From positions 2,280,908-2,344,907 of the forward strand of contig CP096137.1 of assembly GCA_023213235.1 (NCBI GenBank): a DNA stretch of 64,000 nucleotides. The letters are read 5' to 3'. This document shows positions 1-10,802 of the stretch, in pieces. The position numbers and the translations under genes were made by a program. A model generated the notes under the pieces. The model saw only the letters and a list, made by a program, of their open reading frames with translations. It was not told where the DNA came from and did no database searches. This DNA is from Elusimicrobiota bacterium (lineage in GTDB: Bacteria > Elusimicrobiota > Elusimicrobia > UBA1565 > UBA9628). Numbering within the stretch: position 1 is the stretch's first letter; the number at the start of each line of letters is the position of its first letter.

Positions 1-276
1 CGCCGCCCCGACCTGCTCTCCGGCGGCCAGCAGCAGCGCGTCGCCGTCGCGCGCGCGATCGTCACGAAGCCCTCTTTGGTCCTCGCCGACGAGCCGACCG
101 CCAACCTCGACTCGAAGACGGGCGCCTCCCTGCTCGACCTCATGGAAGGCCTCAACCGCGATCATGGCATCACCTTCCTCTTCTCGAGCCACGACCACGC
201 CGTCCTCGAGCGCGCGCGCCGCGTCGTGCGCCTGCAGGACGGGGAGCTCCTCGCCGATGAAGTCCGCGCTCGCTAG
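1..276 (+). CDS. ABC transporter ATP-binding protein, 3' part (LolD/MacB-like)
   Basis: The gene is cut by the left edge and only its C-terminal 91 residues are present. They contain the ABC signature [15 protein letters not shown], the Walker B strand [13 protein letters not shown] and the H-loop histidine in FLFSSHDH, so this is the nucleotide-binding subunit of an ABC transporter. The D-loop wording and the short tail after the H-loop resemble the LolD/MacB/FtsE branch, which drives lipoprotein release or efflux from the inner membrane. That branch assignment is inference. The next gene, an outer-membrane protein, starts 20 bp before this stop, so the two are probably co-transcribed. Confidence 0.9.
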   Translation, partial: RRPDLLSGGQQQRVAVARAIVTKPSLVLADEPTANLDSKTGASLLDLMEGLNRDHGITFLFSSHDHAVLERARRVVRLQDGELLADEVRAR

Positions 277-1404
277 CTTACTTCTCGCTCTCGCGGCGCC
301 GGCGTCGGCGGGCGTGAAGGCCGGCGGCTACCTCAAGGATTTCTGGCAGTACTCGCATTCCGCCCTCGACGGCCGCGCCTACAACCTCAACACGTTTCGC
401 GCGCGCCTGACGCTCGACGCCGATAAGGGCCCCTTCAAGTCCCACGTCTCGCTCGACAACCAGGTCGCCGCGGGCTCGTTCTTCCGCACGACGGACTTCC
501 GCCTGTTCGGCTACGCGCCGCCCAAGCCCTGGCTCGACATGGAGCACTCGGTCTCCACCGGCACGACCAACGGCTACGGCATCGGCGCCTACCGCGCCTG
601 GGTCGGCCTCGAGAACGAGAGCGCCTCCCTGCGCGCCGGCCGCCAGCGCATCGCCTGGGGCACCGGCAAGCTCTGGAACCCGACCGACGTCCTCAACCCC
701 TACGACCCCGCGACCGTCGAGACCACCGAGCGCCGCGGCGTCGACGCGCTGTACGGCCGCGCCGGCGTCGGCTCGCTCGGCCAGGTCGAGCTCGTCTGGG
801 CGCCGCACGACGTGTGGGTCGACCACGCTTTGCTCGCGCGCGGCCGGGCGAACTGGGGGGCTGGGACGCGGCACTCATGGGCGGCAAGGTCTCGGGATCG
901 ACGGGCTCCTTCGTCCTCGGCGGAGACTTCGCCGGCGAACTGTTCGAGGGCACGGCTCACGGCGAGGTCGCCTACTTCAATCCCGAATACAGGACCGGCT
1001 ACTGGAAGGCCGGGATCGGCTACGACTACAACTTCGCCTCCGACACCAAGCTCAAGTGGCTCAAGGACGCGGCCTTCGTCTTCGAGCTCTATCACGCCGG
1101 CAACGGGTCCCTCGACCCGCGCCGCTACGACTTCGCCGCCCTGCGCGCGGGCCGCGAGCAGGGCGTGGCGCGCAACTACGCCGGCGCCACCGTCTCCAAA
1201 GACCTGCACACCTTGCTCAAGCTCGAGTGCGCGTCGATCGTCAACGCCGACGACGGGAGCACGTTCGCGTATCCGTCCCTTTCCTGGAACGCCGTGCCCG
1301 ACCTGTGGCTGACCGCCGCGTGGCGCCGCTTCGGCGGCGACAGGCTCGGCGAGTTCGGCCGCATCCCGAACCAGGTCGTGCTCACCGCGCAGTACTGGTT
1401 CTGA
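257..1404 (+). CDS. Outer-membrane beta-barrel/porin-like protein (frameshifted)
   Basis: The product starts [19 protein letters not shown], a clear signal peptide. It continues with alternating aromatic/polar strands and the block RQRIAWGTGKLWNPTDVLNP, common in DUF1302/alginate-export-like barrels. It ends in YWF, as expected for an outer-membrane barrel. The reading frame changes around 845-865 in a G-rich run; the second half (GGKVSGSTGSFVLGGDFAGE onward) is in another frame to the stop at 1404. I read this as one gene of about 382 residues with a one-base indel. It overlaps the upstream ABC ATPase gene, suggesting an export function, but the cargo is unknown. Confidence 0.75.
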
Positions 1405-1444
1405 GACACCAATGCGCCCCGAAAATCGTCTAATGAAGGCACCC

Positions 1445-3107
1445 GTGAAAGCGCTCCTCGCCGCCGTCCTCCTCGCCGCCCCGGCCGCCGCCAAACAGGC
1501 GGGGCACGTGAAGGCCGAGCTCTACACCGACGGCGCTCGCTCGGCCCTGCGCCTGATCCACGAGCCGCACTGGCACACCTACTGGAGCAATCCCGGCGAC
1601 TCCGGACTCGCGACCAAGGTCTCCGCCGGCAAGATCCTGTGGCCCGCGCCGGAGCGCATCGTCGCCGGGCCGCTGACGAGCTTCGGCTATTCGGGCGACA
1701 CGTGGCTTCCGCTGGACGGCGCGCCGGCCAAGCTCACGGCGTCCTGGCTCGAGTGCGCCGACGTGTGCATCCCCGGCAAGGCCGAGCTGACGGCCAAGGC
1801 CGAGCGCCACGAGGCGATCGCCGAGGCCTACGCGCGTCTGCCCAAGCCCGACGGCTCCGCCGCGCTCGGCGCGGCGAGCGAGGGAATTTCGTCCGCCTCG
1901 AGATCGCCGGCCGCCACCCGCGCGCCGAGTTCTTCCCGGCCGAGCCCGGCGCCTTCGAGGGGGCCAAGGGCGCCGTCCTGGTCGCCCCGTCCCGCACCGA
2001 GCTCGTCCTCACCAAGGCCCCGGGCGCGCCCGACGTCGGGCGCTTGGCGGGCGTCCTCGTCCGTCCGGGCCTGGCGCCCGTCACGGTCGACGTCGCGATC
2101 GGCTCCGGCGGCGCCTGGCTGCGCGCGCTCGTCCTCGCCTTTCTCGGCGGCCTCCTGCTCAACCTCATGCCCTGCGTGTTCCCGGTGCTCGCCTTTAAGG
2201 TGGCCGGGCTCGTTCAGAAGCCGGGCCGCGGGCACGCGCTCGCCTACACCGCCGGCGTCGTCGCGAGCTTCCTGGCCCTCGCGGGCGCCTTGCTTGCCGC
2301 GCGCGCCGCCGGGTCGACGATCGGCTGGGGCTTTCAGCTCCAGTCGCCGTGGGTCGTCGGGGCTCTCGCCGCGCTGTTCATCGCCATCGGTCTCAACCTG
2401 CTCGGCCTCTTCGAGATCGGCACCTCGCTCATGGGCGCCGCGGCCCGGGCGGGGGACAAGAGCTCCTTTCTGTCGGGCGTCTTCGCGGTCATCGTGGCGG
2501 CGCCGTGCACCGCCCCGTTCATGGGCGCGGCCCTGGGCTGGGCGCTGACCCAGCCGGCGCCGCTGGCGCTCGCGGTGTTCGCCTCGCTCGGGCTCGGCAC
2601 GGCGGCCCCGTTCGCGCTGCTCTCGTCCTGGCCGGCGCTCCTCAAGAGAATGCCCAAGCCCGGCCGATGGATGGAAACATTCAAGAGAATATTGGCCATG
2701 CCGATGTTCTTGACGTCGTTATGGCTCCTCTGGGTTCTCTTCCGTTTGTTGTCGGCGTCGGCCTCGACCGACGCCCTCTGGAAGACCTGGTCGCCGGAGG
2801 CCGTCACCGAGGCTCGCGCCGCCGGCAAAACCGTCTTCGTCGATTTTACCGCGGCATGGTGCCTGTCGTGCCAGGTGAACGAGCGGGTGGTCCTGTCGCG
2901 CCCCGAGATCCGCGCCGCCCTCGCCAAGGGCGACGCCTTCGTGGCCGACTGGACGGACAAGAATCCCGTCATCGAGAAGGAACTGGCGGCTCATGGACGA
3001 GCGGGCGTGCCTCTTTATATCGTTTACCCGAAAGGGGAGAGGCCGTCGTCCTCCCCGAGATCCTCACGCCGGCCCTCGTCCTCGAGACCCTCGGAGAAAC
3101 CCGATGA
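1445..3107 (+). CDS. dsbD: DsbD-family thiol:disulfide interchange protein (frameshifted)
   Basis: The order is signal peptide, DsbD N-terminal (DsbC-like) periplasmic domain with HEPHWHTYWSNPGDSG, a transmembrane domain (LLLNLMPCVFPVLAFKVAGL, the CcdA-type Cys helix, then APCTAPFMGAALGWA with the second Cys) and a C-terminal thioredoxin domain with WCLSC. This is the classical electron relay from cytoplasmic thioredoxin to periplasmic thiols. Frame changes lie near 1885 and 3035. The GTG at 1445 is preferred over ATGs at 1412 and 1433 because GAAGG lies 5 nt before it and the peptide then begins MKALLAAVLLA like its neighbours. The stop overlaps the next ATG (ATGA). Confidence 0.85.
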
Positions 3108-3757
3108 AAGCCCTGCTCGCCGTCGTGCTGCTGGCCTCCTCCGCCCGCGCCGCGACGGGGGAACTGCTGGTCGGCCCCGCGTTCTCGACCTCGAAGATCA
3201 CCTTCAACGCCGAGGACAAGGCCGCCGCGAACGGGCTGGCGCTCGGCGCCCGCTTCCTCGGCAAAGCCGGCAAGAACCTCAGCGCCGGTCTCGAGGTCCA
3301 GTCCCTGAACATGGGCGAGGCGACCTCGAACACGATGATCACCAACGGCGTCACCACGAGCAAGTTCTCCTCGCTTTTGTTCCTCGTCGAGGCCAAGCTC
3401 GCCGCCGAGGAAGGCGCGGTCCGGCCGTTCGGCATCCTCGGCTTCGGCTTCCACTCGACCGCCTTGAAGATCGCCTCGACTCCTCGGGCCGGCTTCGCCT
3501 GGGCCAACACCGCCACGCGCGAGACGCGCTCGGTCGTCGACTCGCGCAAGACCTCGCCCGCGGCGACGCTCCAGGGCGGCATCGACGTTCCCGTCGGCGA
3601 GCGCTTCGCCGCGGGGCTCTCCGCGGCCTGGTACTACCTCGGCTCGACGACCTACGACGCCTCCTCCGCCATCCAGCAGACCTCGCCCGGCTTCGGCGGC
3701 ATCAAGGGCTCGCTCTCGTCGATCGCTTTGCTCGCGTCCGCCTCATACAAGTTCTAG
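3104..3757 (+). CDS. Small outer-membrane beta-barrel protein
   Basis: A 217-residue protein with signal peptide MKALLAVVLLASSARA followed by alternating strands such as LEVQSLNMGEATSN and LSSIALLASASYKF; the terminal phenylalanine is typical of BamA-inserted barrels. It looks like an 8- to 10-strand barrel of the OmpW/OmpA-membrane-domain type, but no specific family is recognised. It starts within the dsbD stop (ATGA), so translation is coupled, and a peroxiredoxin-like gene follows 10 bp later. A role in envelope redox homeostasis is inference from this context only. Confidence 0.7.
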   Translation: MKALLAVVLLASSARAATGELLVGPAFSTSKITFNAEDKAAANGLALGARFLGKAGKNLSAGLEVQSLNMGEATSNTMITNGVTTSKFSSLLFLVEAKLAAEEGAVRPFGILGFGFHSTALKIASTPRAGFAWANTATRETRSVVDSRKTSPAATLQGGIDVPVGERFAAGLSAAWYYLGSTTYDASSAIQQTSPGFGGIKGSLSSIALLASASYKF

Positions 3758-3767
3758 GAGAATAAAC

Positions 3768-4355
3768 ATGAAAGCACTGCTCGCCGCCGCCATCCTCACG
3801 CTGTCCGTCGCCGCCCACGCCGCCCCGGAACTCGGCAAGCCCGCGCCGGATTTCACCGCCGTCAATCAGGACGGCAAAGAGGTCAAGCTCTCCGACGCGA
3901 AGGGCAAGATCGTCGTCCTCGAGTGGTTCAACAAGGGCTGCCCGTTCGTCAAGAAGCACTACGGCTCCAACAACATGCAGTCGCTCCAGAAGAAGTACGG
4001 CAAGAAGGGCGTCGTCTGGTACTCGATCATCTCCTCCAAGGAAGGCAAGGAGGGCTACCTGACGCCGGAGCAGGCCAAGGCCGAGCTGAAGGGCATGGGC
4101 TCGAAGGCGATCTTGCTCGACCCGAAGGGCGACGTCGGCCGCCTCTACCAGGCGAAGACGACCCCGCACATGTTCGTGATCGGCAAGAAGGGCGAGCTGC
4201 TCTACATGGGCGGCATCGACGACAACGCCTCCGCCGACCCCGAGGACATCAAGACCGCGAAGAACTACGTCGCCGCCGCGCTCGACGAGACGCTCGCCGG
4301 CAAGCCGGTGTCCGCCTCTTCCTCGCGCCCGTACGGCTGCTCGGTCAAATACTAA
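3768..4355 (+). CDS. Secreted peroxiredoxin/thioredoxin-fold protein (PRX-like)
   Basis: A 195-residue protein with signal peptide (MKALLAAAILTLSVAAHAA), then an AhpC/TSA-like redoxin fold: ELGKPAPDFTAVNQDGKEV, the active-site segment EWFNKGCPFVKKHYG with a single Cys-Pro, and FVIGKKGELLYMGGIDD. This pattern matches the PRX_like1 group of secreted redoxins. A second cysteine lies in the C-terminal YGCSVKY. The AGGAG in CTAGGAGAATAAACATG fixes the start. It is the last gene of a run with dsbD, which could keep its cysteine reduced. A 68-nt palindrome follows immediately and may end the transcript. Confidence 0.85.
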   Translation: MKALLAAAILTLSVAAHAAPELGKPAPDFTAVNQDGKEVKLSDAKGKIVVLEWFNKGCPFVKKHYGSNNMQSLQKKYGKKGVVWYSIISSKEGKEGYLTPEQAKAELKGMGSKAILLDPKGDVGRLYQAKTTPHMFVIGKKGELLYMGGIDDNASADPEDIKTAKNYVAAALDETLAGKPVSASSSRPYGCSVKY

Positions 4356-4359
4356 TCTT

Positions 4360-4427
4360 CAACAGAGGTGCCAGGCGTTGTAGTTGCACATTCGAATCTG
4401 CAACAGCAACGTCTGGCACCTATGTTG
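4360..4427. repeat. Long intergenic palindrome 1 (REP-like)
   Basis: The 68 nt form an almost complete inverted repeat centred on TTCGAA. The left arm begins CAACAGAGGTGCCAGGCGTT and the right arm, read backwards, CAACATAGGTGCCAGACGTT, with about five mismatches over 35 bp. It lies between convergent genes and is visibly richer in A/T than its surroundings. Its outer core (AGGTGCCAG) resembles the ends of the palindromes at 14916 and 62433. Confidence 0.85.
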
Positions 4428-4431
4428 TAAA

Positions 4432-5326
4432 TCAACGCCGCTTGAGAGCGGCGATGAAGCGCGGCCAGGAGCGGCCGCTCTCTTCGAACAGGTGGTCGTA
4501 GCCGACCGGATCGCCGCGGTAGACGCGGCGGGAGGCGACGACGGCGTTGTTGAGCGGCTCCGGCAGGCGCACGCCGGTCTTCTTGGCCTCGGCGCGCGCC
4601 CAGTCGAAGAGCTTCTCGCGGTCGCCGCGTCCTTTCGCGTAGCTCTCCTCGAGAAGCTTCGCGAGTTCGTCGAAGAGCACGGCGGAGGTCTCGGCCCGTT
4701 GATTGTCGAGCTTCCACTCGGCGTACTCGGGGACGTCTCGCCGAAGCGCTCGAAGAGGTACTTCTCCGCGCCGCGCTCGCCGATCCACTGTGCGGCCGAC
4801 TCCTCGGAGCCCAGCGTGCCGTGCGCGAACTCGTGAAACAGAAGCTCCGCCAGGTCGCCCCAGCCGTAGTCGAGCACGGCGGAAGGAAGCGGATCGGCCA
4901 TCGGCAGCGGCGTGTTGTACGCGGAGGCGGGCACGACGGCGGCGTCGTAGCCCTTCTTCGTCCAACGAGCGGCCTCCGCCTCGGCCTGCTCCTTCCTGAA
5001 GTGGCCCTTGTACGGAAAGCCGAGGAAGGTCACCGGTTTCAGGCTCGTCGTCGAGCACGCGTAGACGAGCCAGGTGACGGCGCCGTCGACCGGGGTCCAG
5101 GAGGCGAAGTCGCGCGACGGCGAGAGTGCCAGCTTCTCCACGGCGAAACGGCGCGCGTCGAGGACGAGCTTCAGGCGCTCGCGGCGGCCGGGAGACGTGG
5201 CCGGATCGGCGATGGTCTCGGCCACGCCGCGCTTGTTCCACAATAAACGCATGTGTCCCGCGGCCGAGCGGTACGCGTAGAGAGGAGAGCAGCCCGCCGC
5301 GGCGAGAAGGAGGAGGAAGCCGACCC

Positions 5327-5342
<16 letters not shown>
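4432..5342 (-). CDS. Putative zinc aminopeptidase (COG4324-like, frameshifted)
   Basis: The product begins [20 protein letters not shown], a lipoprotein-type signal with a Cys. It contains [12 protein letters not shown] and the metallopeptidase-like segment [19 protein letters not shown], followed by [12 protein letters not shown]. This matches the predicted aminopeptidase family COG4324/PF10023 (about 330-370 residues). The frame shifts near 4730, after RFGETSP; the second frame supplies [20 protein letters not shown] down to the stop at 4432. The start overlaps the end of ispG by 16 bp, so it is the second gene of that operon. The substrate is unknown. Confidence 0.75.
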
Positions 5343-7312
<1,970 letters not shown>

Positions 7313-7318
7313 CGAAAG

Positions 7319-7328
7319 ATTATATCAT
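7319..7328. promoter_or_regulatory. Overlapping divergent -10 boxes of ispG and VOC gene
   Basis: On the minus strand TATAAT occupies 7324-7319, 6 nt before the ispG ATG. On the plus strand TATCAT occupies 7323-7328, 7 nt before the ATG at 7336. The two hexamers share two bases, so both polymerases could not bind at once. Neither gene has room for a Shine-Dalgarno sequence, implying leaderless mRNAs. Confidence 0.75.
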
Positions 7329-7335
7329 GTTCCGC

Positions 7336-7715
7336 ATGGCCCTCCCGTCGACGCTCGGCATCCGGCACATCGCCCTTTTCGTGAAAAGCATCGAGGCTTC
7401 CGAGGCTTTTTACTGCGGCCTTCTCGGCTATCAGGTGGAGTGGCGGCCCGACGCCGACAATCTTTACCTGACGATGAACGGCCACGACAACCTGGCCCTG
7501 CACCGGGGGAGCCGAAGGGCGAGACGCGCCTCGACCACTTCGGGATCATTTTGAGGAAGGCCGAAGACGTCGACGCCTGGCACGCCCACCTGAAGGCGCA
7601 CGCCGTCAAGGAACCGAAGACGCACCGCGACGGGGCGCGTTCCTTTTACTGCAAGGATCCGGACGGCAACGGCCTGCAGTTCATCCACCACCCTCCCATA
7701 GCGGACAAGGCGTAG
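7336..7715 (+). CDS. VOC/glyoxalase-family protein (frameshifted)
   Basis: A vicinal-oxygen-chelate protein of about 126 residues: GIRHIALFVKSIEASEAFYC opens the first beta-alpha-beta-beta-beta module, and RLDHFGIILRKAEDVDAW with SFYCKDPDGNGLQFIHHP forms the second. The metal-ligand pattern (His in RHIAL, His in LDHFG, a late acidic/His segment) is that of glyoxalase/dioxygenase relatives; the substrate cannot be told. The frame changes near 7507, where GGGGG should be six G to give HRGEPKGETRLDHFG. The ATG at 7336 rather than 7327 is chosen because TATCAT ends 7 nt upstream of it. Confidence 0.8.
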
Positions 7716-7721
7716 ACCTGT

Positions 7722-7727
7722 TATACT
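7722..7727 (+). promoter_or_regulatory. -10 box (TATACT), leaderless start of RDD gene
   Basis: TATACT ends 7 nt before the ATG at 7735, with no Shine-Dalgarno sequence between. This is the recurring leaderless layout of this window. Confidence 0.7.
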
Positions 7728-7734
7728 CGGCCGC

Positions 7735-8166
7735 ATGGAATTAGCCGAGCGCCTTCCGCGGCTGTGGGCCGCCCTGATCGACCGCCTGCTGGTCCTGCCC
7801 CTGATCCTCGTGACCGGCTTTCTGCTTCCGTACGGCCTGGCGCGCAACGGCAACGGGATCGCGGCGATCATCGCCTCCGTGACGATCTTTCTCGGCCTCG
7901 TCGGCTACCAGATGTGGCTGCTGACGACCCAAGGCCAGACGATCGGCAAGCGCCTGCTCAAGATCCGGATCGTGCTCATCAAGGACCTCAGCAACGGAGG
8001 CTTCGTCGCCAACGTGCTTCTGCGCGGCGTCGTGCCGTGGGTGATCACCTTGATTCCCGGCCTTGGAATCCTGTTTTCCGTGTGCGACCCGTCGTTCATC
8101 TTCCGCGAGGACCGGCGCTGCATCCACGACCACATCGCCGGGACGTGCGTGATCAAGGCGTCCTAA
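7735..8166 (+). CDS. RDD-family membrane protein A
   Basis: A 143-residue protein with three hydrophobic segments (about residues 14-32, 38-58 and 93-112) and the RDD hallmarks: LPRLWAALIDRLLVLP at the start, GQTIGKRLLKIRIV in the middle and FREDRRCIHDHIAGTCVI at the end. RDD proteins are small inner-membrane proteins, some reported as ion exchangers, but mostly of unknown function. A second RDD gene follows 9 bp downstream. The start is fixed by the -10 box 7 nt upstream. Confidence 0.9.
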   Translation: MELAERLPRLWAALIDRLLVLPLILVTGFLLPYGLARNGNGIAAIIASVTIFLGLVGYQMWLLTTQGQTIGKRLLKIRIVLIKDLSNGGFVANVLLRGVVPWVITLIPGLGILFSVCDPSFIFREDRRCIHDHIAGTCVIKAS

Positions 8167-8175
8167 AGGAGACCC

Positions 8176-8586
8176 ATGGAACTCGCCACCAGGAAGCAGA
8201 GGCTCGGCGCCGCGCTCGCCGACGGCATCATCGTCGCGATCCCCTACGCGATCGGCTCGCTCGAAGCCGCGCCGGCGCCGCTGCGCCTCGTCGCGGTCAT
8301 CGCCTCGCTCGGCCTGCTTGTTTACCAGCTGCGTCTGGTCTCGAAGACCGGCCAGACGATCGGCAAGCGCTGGGTGGGCATCCGCATCGTATTGAAGGAA
8401 GGGCTCGTCAACGGCGGGTTCGTGACCAACGTCGTCAAGCGCGGCCTCGTCAACGGCCTGCTGTGCCTGATCCCGGTGTACTTCCTCGTCGACTGCGCCT
8501 TCATCTTCCGCGACGACCGGCGCTGCCTCCACGACATGATCGCCGGGACTTGCGTGATCGTGGCAGAGCCCGACGTGGTACAATGA
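8176..8586 (+). CDS. RDD-family membrane protein B
   Basis: A 136-residue paralogue of the preceding gene with the same signatures (QRLGAALADGIIVAIP, GQTIGKRWVGIRIV, FRDDRRCLHDMIAGTCVI) and three predicted membrane segments. AAAGGAG lies 7 nt before the ATG, so this second gene of the pair is translated from a conventional ribosome binding site. The two proteins are similar through their full length, so the pair arose by tandem duplication and may form a heteromer; that last point is inference. Confidence 0.9.
   Translation: MELATRKQRLGAALADGIIVAIPYAIGSLEAAPAPLRLVAVIASLGLLVYQLRLVSKTGQTIGKRWVGIRIVLKEGLVNGGFVTNVVKRGLVNGLLCLIPVYFLVDCAFIFRDDRRCLHDMIAGTCVIVAEPDVVQ
8579..8584 (+). promoter_or_regulatory. 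-10 box (TACAAT), leaderless GTG start of SDR gene
   Basis: TACAAT lies within the last codons of the upstream RDD gene and ends 6 nt before the GTG at 8591. Confidence 0.65.
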
Positions 8587-8590
8587 GGGG

Positions 8591-10128
8591 GTGCAAGGTA
8601 ACTCCGTAGGCCCCACAGAACCCTCCGTCGACAGAATCGACGAAATCCGCCGCACGCTCTCGATCCTCGAGGCCGCCGCCGACACCCCCGAGCTGATCCG
8701 CGCCCTCCCCGAGGAGGAACGCATGCGCCTCGTGCGCGCGGCCGGCAAGCTGGCCCGCCCGGCCCGCCTGCAGCGCTCGCGCCAGTCGCGCCTGGAGCGC
8801 ATCGCCGAGAAGGCCGCCAAGGTCGAGGCCGACCGCGCCGCCCGCGCCGCCTCCGGCATCCGCGCCGCCCGCCTGGCGCCCGTGTTCACCGCCCCGCAGA
8901 TCGCGCTCCCGGCCCCCGACGCCCCGGAGCGCCACCTGTCGAAGCCCCAGGGCTGCTACTGCTGCAAGCAGGACTTCACCAAGCTCCATCACTTCTACGA
9001 CAACATGTGCCCGGACTGCGCGGAGTTCAATTACGCCAAGCGCTTCCAGACCGCGAACCTCGAGGGCCGAACCGCCTACATCACCGGCGCGCGCCTGAAG
9101 ATCGGCTACCACGCGGCGCTCAAGATGCTCAAGGCCGGCGCGCGCGTCATCGTCTCGACGCGCTTCCCGCACGACGCCGCCAAGCGCTTCGCCGCCGAGC
9201 CCGACTTCAAGGAGTGGGGAAACAGAGTCAAGGTGTACGGTTTGGACCTGCGGCACTCGCCGTCGGTCGAGATCTTCTGCCGCTACTTGAACCAGACCGA
9301 AGACCGCCTCGACTGCCTGCTCAACAACGCCGCCCAGACCGTGCGGCGCCCGACCGCGTTCTACGAGCACCTGCTGCCCTACGAGGCGCTCCCTGGTCGG
9401 GCTTGTCCGATGTGGAGAAGACGATCCTGGGCGGCCACTACGAGGTCACCTCCGCGCTCGGCCATGACGCCGCCGACACGAAGTCCCTGATCTCGCTCGA
9501 CCACGGCCCCGTCGGCATCGGCCTCAAGAACTCCGCGGCCCTGTCGCAGATCCGGATGGTCTACGACGACAAGATCACGGGCAAGGACATTTTCCCGCCG
9601 GGCAAGTACGACGTCGACCTCCAGCAGGTCGACCTGCGCACGATGAACACCTGGCGCATGACCTTGGCCGAGGTTCCGACGCCGGAGCTGCTCGAGGTCA
9701 TGCTCATCAACGCCGTGGCTCCGTTCATCCTGGCTTCCAAATTGAAGCCCCTCATGCTCAGACACCCCACCGGCGACAAGCACATCATCAACGTGACGGC
9801 CATGGAAGGCATCTTCTCGCGGGGCACCAAGACCGACAAGCACCCGCACACGAACATGGCGAAGTCCGCGCTGAACATGATGACGCTCACCTCCGCGCGC
9901 GACTACGTGCACGACGGCATCTTCATGAACGCCGTCGACACGGGCTGGGTCACCGACGAGGATCCCGTCGTCCACTCCCTGCGCAAGCAGGCCGTCCACG
10001 ACTTCCAGCCGCCGCTCGACGTGGTCGACGGCGCGGCCCGCATCCTCGACCCGTGGTTCGTCGGCCTCAACACCGGCAAGCAGGTCCACGGCAAGTTCCT
10101 CAAGGACTACAAAGAAGCGAACTGGTGA
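8591..10128 (+). CDS. SDR oxidoreductase with N-terminal zinc-ribbon-like segment (frameshifted)
   Basis: This protein of about 512 residues has three parts: a charged helical N-terminus (1-100), a cysteine cluster GCYCCKQDFTKLHHFYDNMC followed by CPDC (118-142), and a Rossmann SDR domain. The latter shows RTAYITGARLKIGYHAALKM, LLNNAAQTVRRP, NVTAMEG and a late TNMAKSALNMMTL helix. The four-cysteine cluster suggests a bound zinc; the fold is reminiscent of uncharacterised eukaryote-like SDRs. One base is missing near 9390 between YEAL and SGLSDVEKTILGGHYE. The substrate is unknown. A large insert between the NNAA and catalytic regions is unusual for an SDR. Confidence 0.75.
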
Positions 10129-10448
10129 TGAAGCGCGAGCTGAAGCAGGGCCTGACCATGGCCGCCCTCGCGATGCTCGTCGTGACGGGCGTGACGCTGT
10201 ATCGCCGGCACCACTGGGAATCCTCCCCCAAGGAGACCGCCGAGGGCACGGTCATCACCTGTCGGACCGGCGTCGACGGCGAGGGCCGCGGCACCTACAC
10301 GACCGAGTACGCTTTCAAGGACAACGCGGGCGTCGACTGGAAGATGTCCACCTCGCGCCTGAGCTACTGCCTGCCTCCGGGCTCCCCGCTCGTCGTCGAG
10401 TGGATCCAAGGCAACCCCGACACCGCGCAGGCGCGGGAGAAGAAATGA
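10128..10448 (+). CDS. Small membrane-anchored protein (DUF3592-like)
   Basis: A 106-residue protein with one N-terminal membrane segment (MAALAMLVVTGVTLY) and an extracytoplasmic beta-rich part. The part has GTVITCRTG, YTTEYAFKDNAGVDW and LPPGSPLVVEWIQGNP, the pattern of DUF3592-type domains that sit after a membrane anchor. Its ATG overlaps the SDR stop (TGATG) and its stop overlaps the next gene (ATGA), so the three are one translational unit. Function is unknown. Confidence 0.7.
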   Translation: MKRELKQGLTMAALAMLVVTGVTLYRRHHWESSPKETAEGTVITCRTGVDGEGRGTYTTEYAFKDNAGVDWKMSTSRLSYCLPPGSPLVVEWIQGNPDTAQAREKK

Positions 10449-10792
10449 TCAAGCACGTCGCGTTCACGATGTACCCCGTCAAGAACATGGCCCGCGCCCG
10501 GAAGTTCTACGAGAAGGTTCTCGGACTCAAGAAGGGAAGCGACTACGCCGGCAAGTGGGTCGAGTACTACCCCGGCGGGACGTCGTGCTTCGCGCTCACG
10601 AACATGGTCCCGGGCCTGCGCCCCGCCGCGAACATCGCCTTCGAGGTCGCGGACATGAAGAAGGCCGAGGCGCGCCTGAAGAAGGCCGGCGCCAAGTGCG
10701 TGTTCAAAACCTACGAGACGCCCGTGTGCGTGATGGCCGCCTACCGCGACACGGAAGGCAACTCCTTCACGCTCCACGCGAAGAAGAAGTAG
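10445..10792 (+). CDS. VOC/glyoxalase-family protein
   Basis: A complete 115-residue vicinal-oxygen-chelate protein: MIKHVAFTMYPVKNMARARK with FYEKVLGLKKGSDYAGKWVE, then ANIAFEVADMKKAEARLKKAG and AYRDTEGNSFTLHAKKK. Metal-site candidates are His4, the Glu in IAFEV, and the C-terminal Glu/His region. It belongs to the glyoxalase/bleomycin-resistance superfamily; the reaction cannot be inferred. It is the third gene of the SDR operon and ends 10 bp from the convergent gltP-type gene. Confidence 0.85.
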   Translation: MIKHVAFTMYPVKNMARARKFYEKVLGLKKGSDYAGKWVEYYPGGTSCFALTNMVPGLRPAANIAFEVADMKKAEARLKKAGAKCVFKTYETPVCVMAAYRDTEGNSFTLHAKKK

Positions 10793-10802
10793 CGCTGGCG
10801 TC

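Noticed and set aside
7327..7335. ATG at 7327 as start of the VOC gene
   Set aside because: It lies inside the -10 box; the ATG at 7336 is 7 nt downstream of the box and gives a better N-terminus.
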